The position numbers were made by a program, and so were the translations under genes. From Kiritimatiellia bacterium (GTDB lineage: Bacteria; Verrucomicrobiota; Kiritimatiellia; RFP12; UBA1067), in NCBI GenBank assembly GCA_017406465.1, contig JAFQYM010000038.1, forward strand, positions 47,242-111,241: DNA of 64,000 nt, given 5' to 3'. Numbering within the stretch: position 1 is the stretch's first letter; the number at the start of each line of letters is the position of its first letter. Positions 50,619 to 58,317 of the stretch are shown here, piece after piece. A model generated the notes under the pieces. That model was not told where the DNA came from, did no database searches, and saw nothing but the letters and a program-made list of their open reading frames with translations.

Positions 50619-50747
50619 GCTTCGCGCTTCTTGGCGAGGCATCGCTCGGCACCAAGCGCGGCAGATTTGCCGCGGCGGTGAGAAGGTGTGATTTCCGTTG
50701 TCGGCTTCAACATGACTGTTGCAATCTGGCGTGGCAATCAGGCGTGA

Positions 50748-50834
50748 CCTTTTGTCTCCGAGCTGCACGGCCTTGGCTCGCCCATCAACTTCCTCGGCCG
50801 CCGCGTCGCTTCCTACACCACCCGCGATGCGTGA
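50748..50834 (+). pseudogene. 3' remnant of an unidentified gene, copy 2
   Basis: Reads PFVSELHGLGSPINFLGRRV, then ASYTTRDA and a stop. The last 37 bp repeat 50031-50067, so both fragments come from the same gene family. They flank the deleted ATPase as direct repeats. Family unknown. Confidence 0.5.
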
Positions 50835-50837
50835 GGT

Positions 50838-51458
50838 TCAGCTCTTGAGCAGTTGGCGGCGAAGGGCAATGGCTACGGCCTCGGCGCGGTTGGCTGCACC
50901 AAGCTTTTGGTAGAGAGCAGCGAGATGCTGCTTTACGCGCACTTTGGAGATGCCGAGCATCCCCGCGATGTCGTCGTTCGAAAGTCCGCGCGTGATTGAG
51001 TCGAGTACTTCCCGCTGCCGCGTCGTCAACCCGTTGTCCGACTCCGCTTCTGAGAGCGACGCCTCGATCTCCGCGGAAAGCATCCTTTCTCCGCGCGCCG
51101 TCGCCCGTATCGCATCCGCAAGCTCTTCGTTTGAGAGGTTCTTCGTGACAGCCCCGGTCGCGCCGCATTTCAGGGCACGCGCTATGTCGACCGAAGTCCC
51201 ATAGGTGGTAAGGACGAGGACTTTGGACTCAGGTGACGCCCTTAAGACTGCCTCTGTCGTCTCCGCTCCGTCCATTCCCGGCATCATGAAGTCCATGACA
51301 ACGACGTCAGGCCTCATCTCGCGGGCGAGTTTCACGGCTTCGGCGCCGCTCTCCGCCTCGCCGCAGACCTTGAGGTCTTTCTCGATGTTGATGATCGCGG
51401 CGAGTCCCATGCGCACGACCGAGTGGTCGTCTACGAGCAGAACAGACGTCTTTTTCAT
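50838..51458 (-). CDS. NarL/FixJ-family response regulator
   Basis: 206 residues. Receiver domain with acidic pocket VDD, phospho-acceptor Asp56 (VVVMDFMMPGMDG), Thr region VLTTYG and Lys in GAVTKNLS. The C-terminal LuxR-type helix-turn-helix (LTTRQREVLDSITRGLSNDD, then IAGMLGISKVRVKQHLAALY and QKLGAANR) binds DNA as a dimer at inverted repeats. The start overlaps the stop of the kinase (ATGA). A candidate target is the TATCC...GGATA hairpin upstream of the neighbouring GH31 gene and of the 58-kb operon. Confidence 0.93.
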   Translation of the reverse strand: MKKTSVLLVDDHSVVRMGLAAIINIEKDLKVCGEAESGAEAVKLAREMRPDVVVMDFMMPGMDGAETTEAVLRASPESKVLVLTTYGTSVDIARALKCGATGAVTKNLSNEELADAIRATARGERMLSAEIEASLSEAESDNGLTTRQREVLDSITRGLSNDDIAGMLGISKVRVKQHLAALYQKLGAANRAEAVAIALRRQLLKS

Positions 51459-53526
51459 TTTCCTATCTCCACAGTGACTTTTGTGCCGACGCCAGGGGCG
51501 CTTTCGATCTTCAATGAACCGCCGAGGCGGGCGATGCGCTCCTTTATGCCCTGAAGACCGAAATGCCCCTCGTTCGGCCCCGGCCTGTTCGCCGTGTCGA
51601 AGCCGCGTCCATCGTCCCTCACCGAGAACCGTATTTTGCCGCTCTGCATCTCGCCTGCTACGCGCACATGCCTTGCGCCGCCGTGCCGTGCGGCGTTGGA
51701 CGCAAGTTCGCGCGCGATCGAGAGAACTGCGTGTGCCGTTGAGTCGGAGACCCGCTGACGTCGTATTTCGAAGCGTACCGCGAGCTCTGCGCCGCCGATT
51801 GAGGGTCGGATAGTGCGCCGGACGGCTTCCGAGAAGTCGCTTTCGCCCAACGTGTCGTTGCGGAGGTCCCATAGGCACCGCCTCAGCTCTTCGCGGCATG
51901 AAAGGAGCGTCCGCTTTGCTACGGCGAGGAATCTTGCCGCAGAGACAGGATCTTCGCTGAGCGTCTTGTTCGCCGCATCAAGCTGGAACGAGACACCAGT
52001 GAGCGTCTGCGAAAGGGCGTCGTGGATCTCGGCCGCGAGGCGTGTGCGTTCGTCCACCCTGAGATCGGCCTCTGTCTGGGCGATCTCCGACTTGACGAGC
52101 TGCCTCTCGCGACGTCTTATGATGCGGCGCAGGATGTAGTTCCATCCGTAGAGGGCGATAAGCACGGCGAAAAGCGCGGCGATTACCGCCGCAAGGCGCG
52201 CTGGCGTCCACCACGGCGGAGTGCGCACCACAGTGACGTCGCCGCACGACCGGGTTACGATGGTGAACTGGTCGATTCGCGGGAAGGGGTGTAGCGGATT
52301 CCACGTCGTCGTGTTGATGACGCAAAGCCCCGTCGCCTCGACTTCGCTTCCGGGCGCGATGACAGCCGCCGTCTCATGGCAAGATGTAACATCGACCTGG
52401 ACGATGCGCCCGCCGCACAGGAGGTTCATCGTCGACGCCTTGCCATCGTACGACGGAGCGGCGAACACCGTCCCGCGAAGGGTAACGACGTACCCGTAGT
52501 AGTCGCGGAGGATTTTGTCCATGTCGAAGTCGGGCGGGAGCCGGCTTGGCGGTGTTTCCTCTGCCGCCGCATGGAGCGCAGCCGCCTCTTCGCCTGAGAG
52601 CGTCCGGCACGAGGCGCGCGTGAAGTTCAAGATGAAGAGGTCGGTGTCAGGGAAACCCGCTACTGCGACCGCCTCGCCGCAGGCAGGTGGCGTCTCGCCG
52701 TCTTTCAGGTCTGCGGAGCAGAGCCGTCCGCCTGCAGTGCGGAAGAAGATTCGCCGTCCCTTTGCGACGGCGATGACGCGGCCGTCTGCGCGGCGCATTC
52801 CGGTCTTCGAGAGTTCAACGGGTGATTTGTAGAGGACATTCTTTATGTTCATCGCGTCGTCCGAGATTCGCGGGGCAGAGAACGGGTCGTTGAGCGCGGG
52901 AGATATTACCGTGAAGTCGGAAGGCGCATAGACGAGCAGCTGCGGCGTCATGAAGCTGCGGCGACCGACGTATGGGAGGGAGTTTGCGATGCCCTTGGCC
53001 GAGACGGTCGCCCCGACGAGCTGTGCGAGCGACGGCGAGTCTGTCGCGATGGCGGCTACGAATGGACCCTCGTCGCTTCTGAATAGGACAAACTTCCAGC
53101 GCGGGTCGATTTCGTCTGTGATGATGTCAGAGACGATGCCGCGCATCGAGACGAGGCGGCTGTCGAACGCCGCGTCCGAAAGCTGCGGGGCCGTGGCCGA
53201 GACTGGTGTCGCCGCCACGCCCTCGCTCTTGGTCTCCGCGGAGTCGAAGAACGCATGCTGCCAACTGTATTCGTCGACACTGATGTGGCTACAAGCCGCG
53301 AAACGGAGCCAACGACGAGAGAGAGCCGCCCAGAGGACTTGACGTACGCGCTTCCCGTATCGTCGGCGATTGCGTAGGCAGTGTGGTCTGGGTTGCCATT
53401 GTCCATCTCGGCGACGACGGTGCAGACGACGTCAAATGTCTCGCCGACATGAGAGCCGGTCCACACGGCGTCGCGAATTCCGGCGACCGACGTAATCGTC
53501 GCGAGTATCGAGGCAAGTAGAGCCAT
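51455..53526 (-). CDS. NarX-type sensor histidine kinase with OB-like sensor repeats (frameshifted)
   Basis: From ATG 53526 the frame encodes a signal-like N-terminus (MALLASILATITSVAG) and an OB-fold-like domain ending GSAYVKSSGRLSLVVGSVSR, then runs out of frame. A second frame takes over at about 53290 (SHISVDEYSWQHAFFDSAET) and continues to 51455 with further OB-like repeats, a transmembrane helix (PARLAAVIAALFAVLIALYG) and the HisKA_3/HATPase core (LAAEIHDALSQTLTGVSFQL, ELASNAARHGG, DDGRGFD, GLQGIKERI). A single-base indel near 53283-53293 would join them. Either a recent mutation, a sequencing or assembly error, or a programmed shift. ATG 53526 follows an extended -10 by 7 nt (leaderless). 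Confidence 0.8.
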
Positions 53527-53533
53527 ATCATAT

Positions 53534-53542
53534 ATTTTACCA
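53534..53542 (-). promoter_or_regulatory. promoter of the NarX-type kinase (predicted leaderless)
   Basis: On the minus strand TGG-TAAAAT (-10 at 53539-53534), 7 nt before ATG 53526. Confidence 0.55.
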
Positions 53543-53562
53543 TATCCCGCTATTCCCCGCCC

Positions 53563-53578
53563 CTATCCTTTAGGATAG
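53563..53578. promoter_or_regulatory. TATCC-type hairpin/operator upstream of the GH31 gene
   Basis: CTATCC-TTTA-GGATAG, preceded by a C-run. It ends exactly 24 nt before the -10 hexamer at 53603, abutting the expected -35. An equivalent site at 57973-57988 has the same 24-nt spacing. Confidence 0.55.
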
Positions 53579-53599
53579 ATTGCGCCAAAGTGAATAGGG

Positions 53600-53608
53600 T
53601 GGTACAAT
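53600..53608 (+). promoter_or_regulatory. GH31 promoter (predicted leaderless)
   Basis: TGG-TACAAT (-10 at 53603-53608), 6 nt before ATG 53615. No Shine-Dalgarno. Confidence 0.6.
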
Positions 53609-53614
53609 TGCCCT

Positions 53615-55240
53615 ATGAAAATCGCTGTTGTCATAGTAGCTTCCACAATCATGGCATCGTTTGCCTTTCCCGCCGCTCCTGCCGAGGCAGCCGGTCATGG
53701 TTCGCGGACTCTGCCTTTCGTAAACCGCGTGATCCCCGGCGAGTCATGGTTTGGAGGCGTCGTTTCCTGCGGGCTTGACATGCCATGGAATGCCGACACA
53801 AAGGGCTTTAGGCGCGACTTGCGCAAAGAGAACTACACCAACCAGACTTCGCCGATGCTCATCTCCGACAAGGGACGTTGGATATGGTGCGACGACCCGT
53901 TCGCTTTCGCGTTCGACGGCGGCGAGATCGTCATCGAGACGTCGCTCTCCGCGCCCGTGGAAACGGGCGAAGCCCCCGGCGGCACCCTGCGCGACGCCTA
54001 CCTCGCCGTTATGCGTGCGCACTTCCCGCCGGAGGGCGCGATCCCCGATCCGCTTCTTTTCACTGCGCCGCAGTACAACACGTGGATCGAGCTCAATTAC
54101 CACCAGAACCAGAAGGACATGATGTCGTATGCCCGTGGCATTGTCGACAACGGCTTCCCGCCCGGCGTCGTCATGATCGACGACACATGGCAGACCGACT
54201 ACGGCGTCTGGCGGTTCGACGCCGCTGCGTTCGACGACCCAAAGGGCATGATGGACGCCCTGCACAAAATGGGCTTCAAGGTCTCTCTCTGGATTTGTCC
54301 TTTTGTCTCCATGGACTCGCGCCCCTATCGCGCCATCGCGCCGAAGGGCGCGTTCTGCGCCGGTGAGGACGGCTCGCCCGAACCGGTCGCATGGTGGAAC
54401 GGCAAGTCCGCTGTGCTCGATCTGACCTCGCCAGCCGCCGTCGAGTGGCTTAAGGGCGAGCTTGACGTCCTTGTGCGCGAATACGGCGTAGATGGCTTCA
54501 AGTTCGACGCCGCCGACGTTGAGTTCTACACAGGCAAGGGCATGCGGCTCCCCAAGGGCTGTGCGCCCGTCGACCAGTGCGCTGCGTATGCGGCGTTTGG
54601 CAAGTGGTACCCGCTCAACGAGTACCGCGCTTGCTGGAAGAACGGAGGCCGCGCCCTCGCGCAGCGGCTCAACGACAAGTCCTGTACATGGCGCGACCTG
54701 AAGCAGCTCATCCCCGACATGGCGGCGGCTGGGCTTCTCGGACATCTCTTCGTCTGCCCCGACATGATCGGCGGCGGGCTTCTCGGCAGCTTCAGACCCG
54801 GCGTTCCGATAGACCAGGAGCTGTTCGTCCGCTCGGCGCAGGTTCACGCGCTCTCGCCGATGATGCAGTTCTCCGTCGCTCCGTGGCGCGTCCTCGACAA
54901 AGAGCATCTTGCGCTCGTCAAGGCGGCGGTGGATCTTCGCCAGCGGTTCTCGCCGCGCATCCTCGCCCTTGCCCGCGAATGCGCTAAAAGCGGCGAGCCG
55001 ATGCTGAGGTCGATGGAGTATGCGTTTCCCGGAAACGGCTATTCTGCGGTCAAGGATCAATTTGCCATGGGCGACTTCCTCATAGTCGCGCCGCAGGTGG
55101 AGAAGGGTGCCGAAACGCGCGAAGTCCGCCTCCCTGCCGGACGCTGGCTCGCCGATGACGGCGAGGTCTTCACCGGCCCCGCCCGCATCACCGTCAAGAC
55201 GCCGCTCTCGCGTCTGCCGTACTTTGTCAAGGCGCAGTAA
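53615..55240 (+). CDS. secreted glycoside hydrolase family 31 enzyme
   Basis: 541 residues with a signal peptide (about 25 residues, ending PAEAAG). The GH31 barrel is recognisable: YNTWIELNYHQNQKDMMSYA, GVVMIDDTWQTDYGVWRFD, GFKVSLWICPFV, the nucleophile Asp298 in GVDGFKFDAADVEFY and acid/base Asp383 in VCPDMIGGG, then PMMQFSVAPWRV. The enzyme would cleave alpha-linked glucose, xylose or sulfoquinovose; the exact specificity cannot be read. It is short for GH31 and lacks the N-terminal beta-sandwich in full. It lies divergent to the two-component system, whose regulator may control it. Confidence 0.8.
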   Translation: MKIAVVIVASTIMASFAFPAAPAEAAGHGSRTLPFVNRVIPGESWFGGVVSCGLDMPWNADTKGFRRDLRKENYTNQTSPMLISDKGRWIWCDDPFAFAFDGGEIVIETSLSAPVETGEAPGGTLRDAYLAVMRAHFPPEGAIPDPLLFTAPQYNTWIELNYHQNQKDMMSYARGIVDNGFPPGVVMIDDTWQTDYGVWRFDAAAFDDPKGMMDALHKMGFKVSLWICPFVSMDSRPYRAIAPKGAFCAGEDGSPEPVAWWNGKSAVLDLTSPAAVEWLKGELDVLVREYGVDGFKFDAADVEFYTGKGMRLPKGCAPVDQCAAYAAFGKWYPLNEYRACWKNGGRALAQRLNDKSCTWRDLKQLIPDMAAAGLLGHLFVCPDMIGGGLLGSFRPGVPIDQELFVRSAQVHALSPMMQFSVAPWRVLDKEHLALVKAAVDLRQRFSPRILALARECAKSGEPMLRSMEYAFPGNGYSAVKDQFAMGDFLIVAPQVEKGAETREVRLPAGRWLADDGEVFTGPARITVKTPLSRLPYFVKAQ

Positions 55241-55280
55241 AATCGCCGTTGGCATCGTCATAGCAAGTATGGACAACAGT

Positions 55281-55351
55281 AATTATCCCGTTCGGGATAA
55301 AACGATTGTCTTGGGAATAGGATTGGCAGTTTTATCCCGAACGGGATAATT
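55281..55351. promoter_or_regulatory. paired HipB-like operator palindromes
   Basis: A perfect 23-bp inverted repeat (55281-55303 and 55329-55351). Each arm is itself a palindrome, TTATCCCGTTCGGGATAA or its complement, of the TATCC...GGATA type recognised by HipB repressors. It precedes a hipA remnant. Confidence 0.7.
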
Positions 55352-55372
55352 TCTTGTTGACGGCGATATTAA

Positions 55373-55775
55373 AATACGACGGGAGACGAATTCTCGTTCA
55401 AGTACGACGATGCGTATCTTGCCGATCCTGTTGACGGTGTATCATGGCAGAAGGGCGGACTTCGCGCCGCTGTATGATCTCGTCTCTACTTCGGTGTATC
55501 CCGAGCTTTCCCAAGAGATGGCCATGCGTATTGGTAGCGATGCGGCGTTCGACTCGATCTCGCGCGACAGTTTTTCACGCATGGCGGAGGAGTGTGCGGT
55601 TGCGCCAAAGCTGGTTCTCGGCAGGCTCGACTACATTGCGAAGAGAATTGTTCCCGCCGCGTCTCGCTTGGCCGATGAATGCAGTGCAAGATTTCCAAGC
55701 AAAGTGTATAAGCAGATACTTTCAGTAATACAGCAGCGTCTTTCGCGTATCTGCCTACCCCGTTCTTTGAGATAG
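55373..55775 (+). pseudogene. hipA: hipA toxin remnant
   Basis: GDEFSFKYDDAYLAD (55382 on) matches the N-terminal part of HipA kinases, and in a different frame ADFAPLYDLVSTSVYPELSQ, then EMAMRIGS (from 55455), matches the HipA C-terminus (LAPLYDLxST..YP.ls..mAM.IG). The kinase core between is missing. No hipB gene is present, but HipB-type operators lie just upstream, so this is the scar of a HipBA toxin-antitoxin locus. Confidence 0.75.
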
Positions 55776-55926
55776 GTGACGGTCAAGACGCCGCTCTCGC
55801 TGCCCCCCCCCCTATCCTTTAGGCTATATTGTGCGGCTCCTGCTGCGCTTTGCCGCGCTTGCGGCGCAAACGGAAATAGGCTAAAGTATATATTATTCCC
55901 CGATTTGTGGGCATTTTCGAGCCCAG

Positions 55927-55956
55927 TTGACAAAGCCAAGGCAATGGTGGTACAAT
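55927..55956 (+). promoter_or_regulatory. promoter of the AbiE operon
   Basis: TTGACA (55927-55932), 18-bp spacer, TGG-TACAAT (-10 at 55951-55956). Consensus -35, unlike most promoters here. Leader about 45 nt with AAGAGG. Confidence 0.7.
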
Positions 55957-56008
55957 TTAGACCAAAAGTCGGGCTTGTTGTTGATAAATCCTACAAGAGG
56001 TATAGAAC

Positions 56009-56551
56009 ATGTTGTTGAGATACAATGAGTGCAAAGTGCGTTTTCGATCTGCGTATCAGATTGAGAAAGCACTAAAAGAAAGGCGGTTGTTCAAGATGGA
56101 AAAAGGGGTGTACTCGGAGTCCGGGGATGAGTCCGAAATTGAAGTGCTTCAGGCAAAGTATCCGAATACGGTGGTTTCGTTTGACAGTGCCTACTTCTAC
56201 TACGACATGACGGACTATGTCCCTGAAAAGTACACACTTACCATTCCCGACCATGCGCGTCCAATCACTGATGATCGCATAAAACTGTCATTTGTTCCTG
56301 AGAACGTGCATCTGGTCGGAGTGACAACCTTTGACTATAACGATTCAAAAATCAGAATCTACGATAAGGAGAGACTTTTGATTGATACGGCTAGGATGAA
56401 AGGACGCTTGCCTCCGGACCAGTACAAGGAGGTGATAAATTACTATCGTCAGATAAGAGATGATTTGGACGGGTCAAAGTTCCCCGAGTACCTTGAATTG
56501 TTCCCGCATCGCGAGAGGATAATGCAGATAATTGATACGGAGGTGTTTTGA
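56009..56551 (+). CDS. AbiEi-type antitoxin (type IV toxin-antitoxin)
   Basis: 180 residues. An N-terminal winged-helix (LRYNECKVRFRSAYQIEKAL, then KERRLFKMEKGVYSE) reads the operator, and the C-terminal antitoxin domain (PNTVVSFDSAYFYYDMTDYV, then PEKYTLTIP, LLIDTARMKGRLPPDQYKEV) is the AbiEi_3/4 type. AbiEi neutralises the partner nucleotidyltransferase without binding it and represses its own promoter. Codons are visibly more AT-rich than the surrounding genes, suggesting acquisition. The start of the toxin gene shares one base with its stop. Confidence 0.8.
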   Translation: MLLRYNECKVRFRSAYQIEKALKERRLFKMEKGVYSESGDESEIEVLQAKYPNTVVSFDSAYFYYDMTDYVPEKYTLTIPDHARPITDDRIKLSFVPENVHLVGVTTFDYNDSKIRIYDKERLLIDTARMKGRLPPDQYKEVINYYRQIRDDLDGSKFPEYLELFPHRERIMQIIDTEVF

Positions 56552-57360
56552 TGAAGCCGTTGAATGTGCAAATTGCGGAATTGATTGGTGGTGGGTATTC
56601 GAGCGATACAGCGCAGGCCAAAGTAGCTCACGACATTGTGTTGTTGGCGATGCATAGATGCGGGTTCAAGGCGCATAGCACAGTCAAAGGCGGCGTTGTC
56701 ATGAGTTCCATGACCGGCGATGTACGTCGCGCGACAATGGATATGGACATAGATTTCATAGGCTATTCGATTTCTGAGGCGTCAGTCAAAAGATTCGTTT
56801 CGCGCCTCGCCAAGGCAATGCCAGAAGTGAAGCTTGCCATGTTAGGGCCGTCGGTGGAATTGACGCACGCAGACTATCGCGGAAGGCGTATATTCCTTTC
56901 GTTGAAGGACGATTCGATACGTCGGGCCCTACGCACAAAGGTTGACATAGGGGTGGAGACCAATAATGACGTTGCGCAGCTTGACTTCTCGTTTAAGAAT
57001 AATTCCGGGGAAGGTAATGCGGATCTCCAAGCAAATTCACCAGAGCAAATCTTTGCGGAGAAGCTGTTGAGCTTGCTTCGACATGGCGCTAGCTCAAATC
57101 GACCAAAAGACATTTTCGATATGTATTATCTTTCTGGGGTTGCCGACAAAGAACTTTTGAAGAAGTATATTGCCCTTATCATATATGGCAATCCCAAATG
57201 CCGTATTGATAATCATGCCGAAATGATGAGAGCGCTAAGGCTTACGTTTGCACTTAAGACGTTCACTCGAAAGTTGACGGCGGCGCGGGCTAATTGGCTC
57301 CAGTTGCCTGGTCCGCAGGTGCTTGAGTCGTTGACAGAATATCTGGAGGGCTTTCTATGA
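56551..57360 (+). CDS. AbiEii-type nucleotidyltransferase toxin
   Basis: 269 residues. The nucleotidyltransferase signature is KGGVVMSS...RRATMDMDIDFIG, with the metal aspartates Asp64 and Asp66. The later family motifs ELTHADYRGRRIFLSL, KVDIGVET, SPEQIFAEKLLSLLRHG and RPKDIFDMYYLSG are all present, so the enzyme looks intact. AbiEii/MenT toxins add nucleotides to tRNA or GTP-related targets and cause growth arrest, for instance during phage infection. ATG 56551 was chosen because GGAGG lies 8 nt upstream. It overlaps the phosphoesterase gene by ATGA. Confidence 0.85.
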   Translation: MKPLNVQIAELIGGGYSSDTAQAKVAHDIVLLAMHRCGFKAHSTVKGGVVMSSMTGDVRRATMDMDIDFIGYSISEASVKRFVSRLAKAMPEVKLAMLGPSVELTHADYRGRRIFLSLKDDSIRRALRTKVDIGVETNNDVAQLDFSFKNNSGEGNADLQANSPEQIFAEKLLSLLRHGASSNRPKDIFDMYYLSGVADKELLKKYIALIIYGNPKCRIDNHAEMMRALRLTFALKTFTRKLTAARANWLQLPGPQVLESLTEYLEGFL

Positions 57361-57941
57361 CCTACTTCACTTCAGACCAGCATTTTGGGCATTTCAACAT
57401 CATCCGCCTTAGCCATCGTCCGTTTGCTTCGCTCGACGAGATGAACGAGGTTATGATTGCCAAATGGAACGCCAAGGTCATGGCGGACGATACGATATAC
57501 ATTCTCGGCGATCTGTTCTTCAGGTCGGCGGCGGTCGAGCCGATATTGAAGCGGCTCAACGGGCGAAAGCACTTTGTCCTAGGCAATCACGACCACTCAT
57601 GGACGGGTAGAGTCCGCCTTGGGGACTATTTCGAGAGCGTCCAGACGATTAAGGAAATTGACATAGACGGCAAGCCGGCGACGCTTTGCCATTATCCGAT
57701 GCTGTCCTATCCGCAGGCGCGGCGCGGCTACATGATCTATGGACACATCCACAACAACACAGGCGACGACTACTGGCCGCTCATCATGCGCCGTTCCCGA
57801 ATGCTCAATGCGGGGGTGGACGTGAACGGGTTCGAGCCCGTCACCTTTGACGAACTTGTTGCGAACAACGCGGCGTTTCTTCGGCTTCATGCAGATGCTG
57901 CGCAACGGAATCCGCTGACAATGTTCTGTGCAGAAGCATGA
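57357..57941 (+). CDS. calcineurin-like metallophosphoesterase coupled to the AbiE operon
   Basis: 194 residues. All metallophosphoesterase motifs are present: SDQHFGH (Asp7, His9), YILGDLFF, LGNHDH, LCHYPM and YGHIHNNT. The family member closest in pattern is the small YfcE/phage-like phosphoesterase group acting on phosphodiesters or nucleotides. Its start lies inside the AbiEii stop (ATGA), so it is translated with the toxin. This is not a usual component of AbiE systems. It might undo the nucleotide transfer, degrade a signal nucleotide, or be a passenger gene; the sequence alone does not decide. Confidence 0.85.
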   Translation: MTYFTSDQHFGHFNIIRLSHRPFASLDEMNEVMIAKWNAKVMADDTIYILGDLFFRSAAVEPILKRLNGRKHFVLGNHDHSWTGRVRLGDYFESVQTIKEIDIDGKPATLCHYPMLSYPQARRGYMIYGHIHNNTGDDYWPLIMRRSRMLNAGVDVNGFEPVTFDELVANNAAFLRLHADAAQRNPLTMFCAEA

Positions 57942-57972
57942 TCTATCTCCGCTCTGGAGTGTGAAGCCCCCC

Positions 57973-57988
57973 CTATCCTTTGGGATAG
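57973..57988. promoter_or_regulatory. TATCC-type hairpin/operator upstream of the 58-kb operon
   Basis: CTATCC-TTTG-GGATAG after a C-run, ending 24 nt before the -10 at 58013, the same geometry as at 53563-53608. Confidence 0.55.
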
Positions 57989-58009
57989 ATGGCGGAACAG
58001 GGGAAAATG

Positions 58010-58018
58010 TTGTAAACT
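58010..58018 (+). promoter_or_regulatory. promoter of the secreted-protein operon
   Basis: TTG-TAAACT (-10 at 58013-58018) with AAAGGAGG in the leader. Confidence 0.5.
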
Positions 58019-58045
58019 ATTCGACAAAGGAGGATAGTCTTCATC

Positions 58046-58297
58046 ATGCAACATTGCCTAAAAACACTGTCGGCAGGTTTAGTCGCCGCTTGCGCCGCTT
58101 TTTCGGCGCTTGCGCTCGACCATACGGTAAGCAACGATTTCTGGTGTACGTGGAATTACGTAAACCCGTCGCCGAACATCGCAGTTTCCGCCGCTGGTTC
58201 TATCTTCGACACTTTCATCTCGAACGAAATGGAATCAAACGTAATTCAGCGGTTCTCAAGTGAGAAGCCATCCGGATTTATCTTCGTTATCAGATAA
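58046..58297 (+). CDS. small secreted protein of unknown function
   Basis: 83 residues with a signal peptide (MQHCLKTLSAGLVAACAAFS, cleavage near ALA at about 24). The mature part, about 60 residues, starts LDHTVSNDFWCTWNYVNPSP and has no repeats or known motif. GGAGG lies 12 nt before the ATG and the promoter fits, so it is probably translated. It could be the truncated N-terminus of a larger exported protein. The next gene starts 20 bp later. Confidence 0.5.
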   Translation: MQHCLKTLSAGLVAACAAFSALALDHTVSNDFWCTWNYVNPSPNIAVSAAGSIFDTFISNEMESNVIQRFSSEKPSGFIFVIR

Positions 58298-58317
58298 CAT
58301 TTAAAAGGAGTCACAAC

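Larger units (their letters stand above)
55241..56008. other. degenerate region: toxin remnant, operators, repeats
   Basis: Nearly 770 bp without an intact gene. In order: paired HipB-like palindromes, a hipA remnant, a 19-bp copy (55782-55800) of the GH31 gene 3' end (55193-55211), a degenerate TATCC hairpin (55812-55827), and the promoter of the AbiE operon. Confidence 0.6.

Noticed and set aside
55281..55351. CRISPR-like or terminator interpretation of the inverted repeats
   Set aside because: Only two palindromes, no spacer array, and sequence of HipB-operator type next to hipA fragments.
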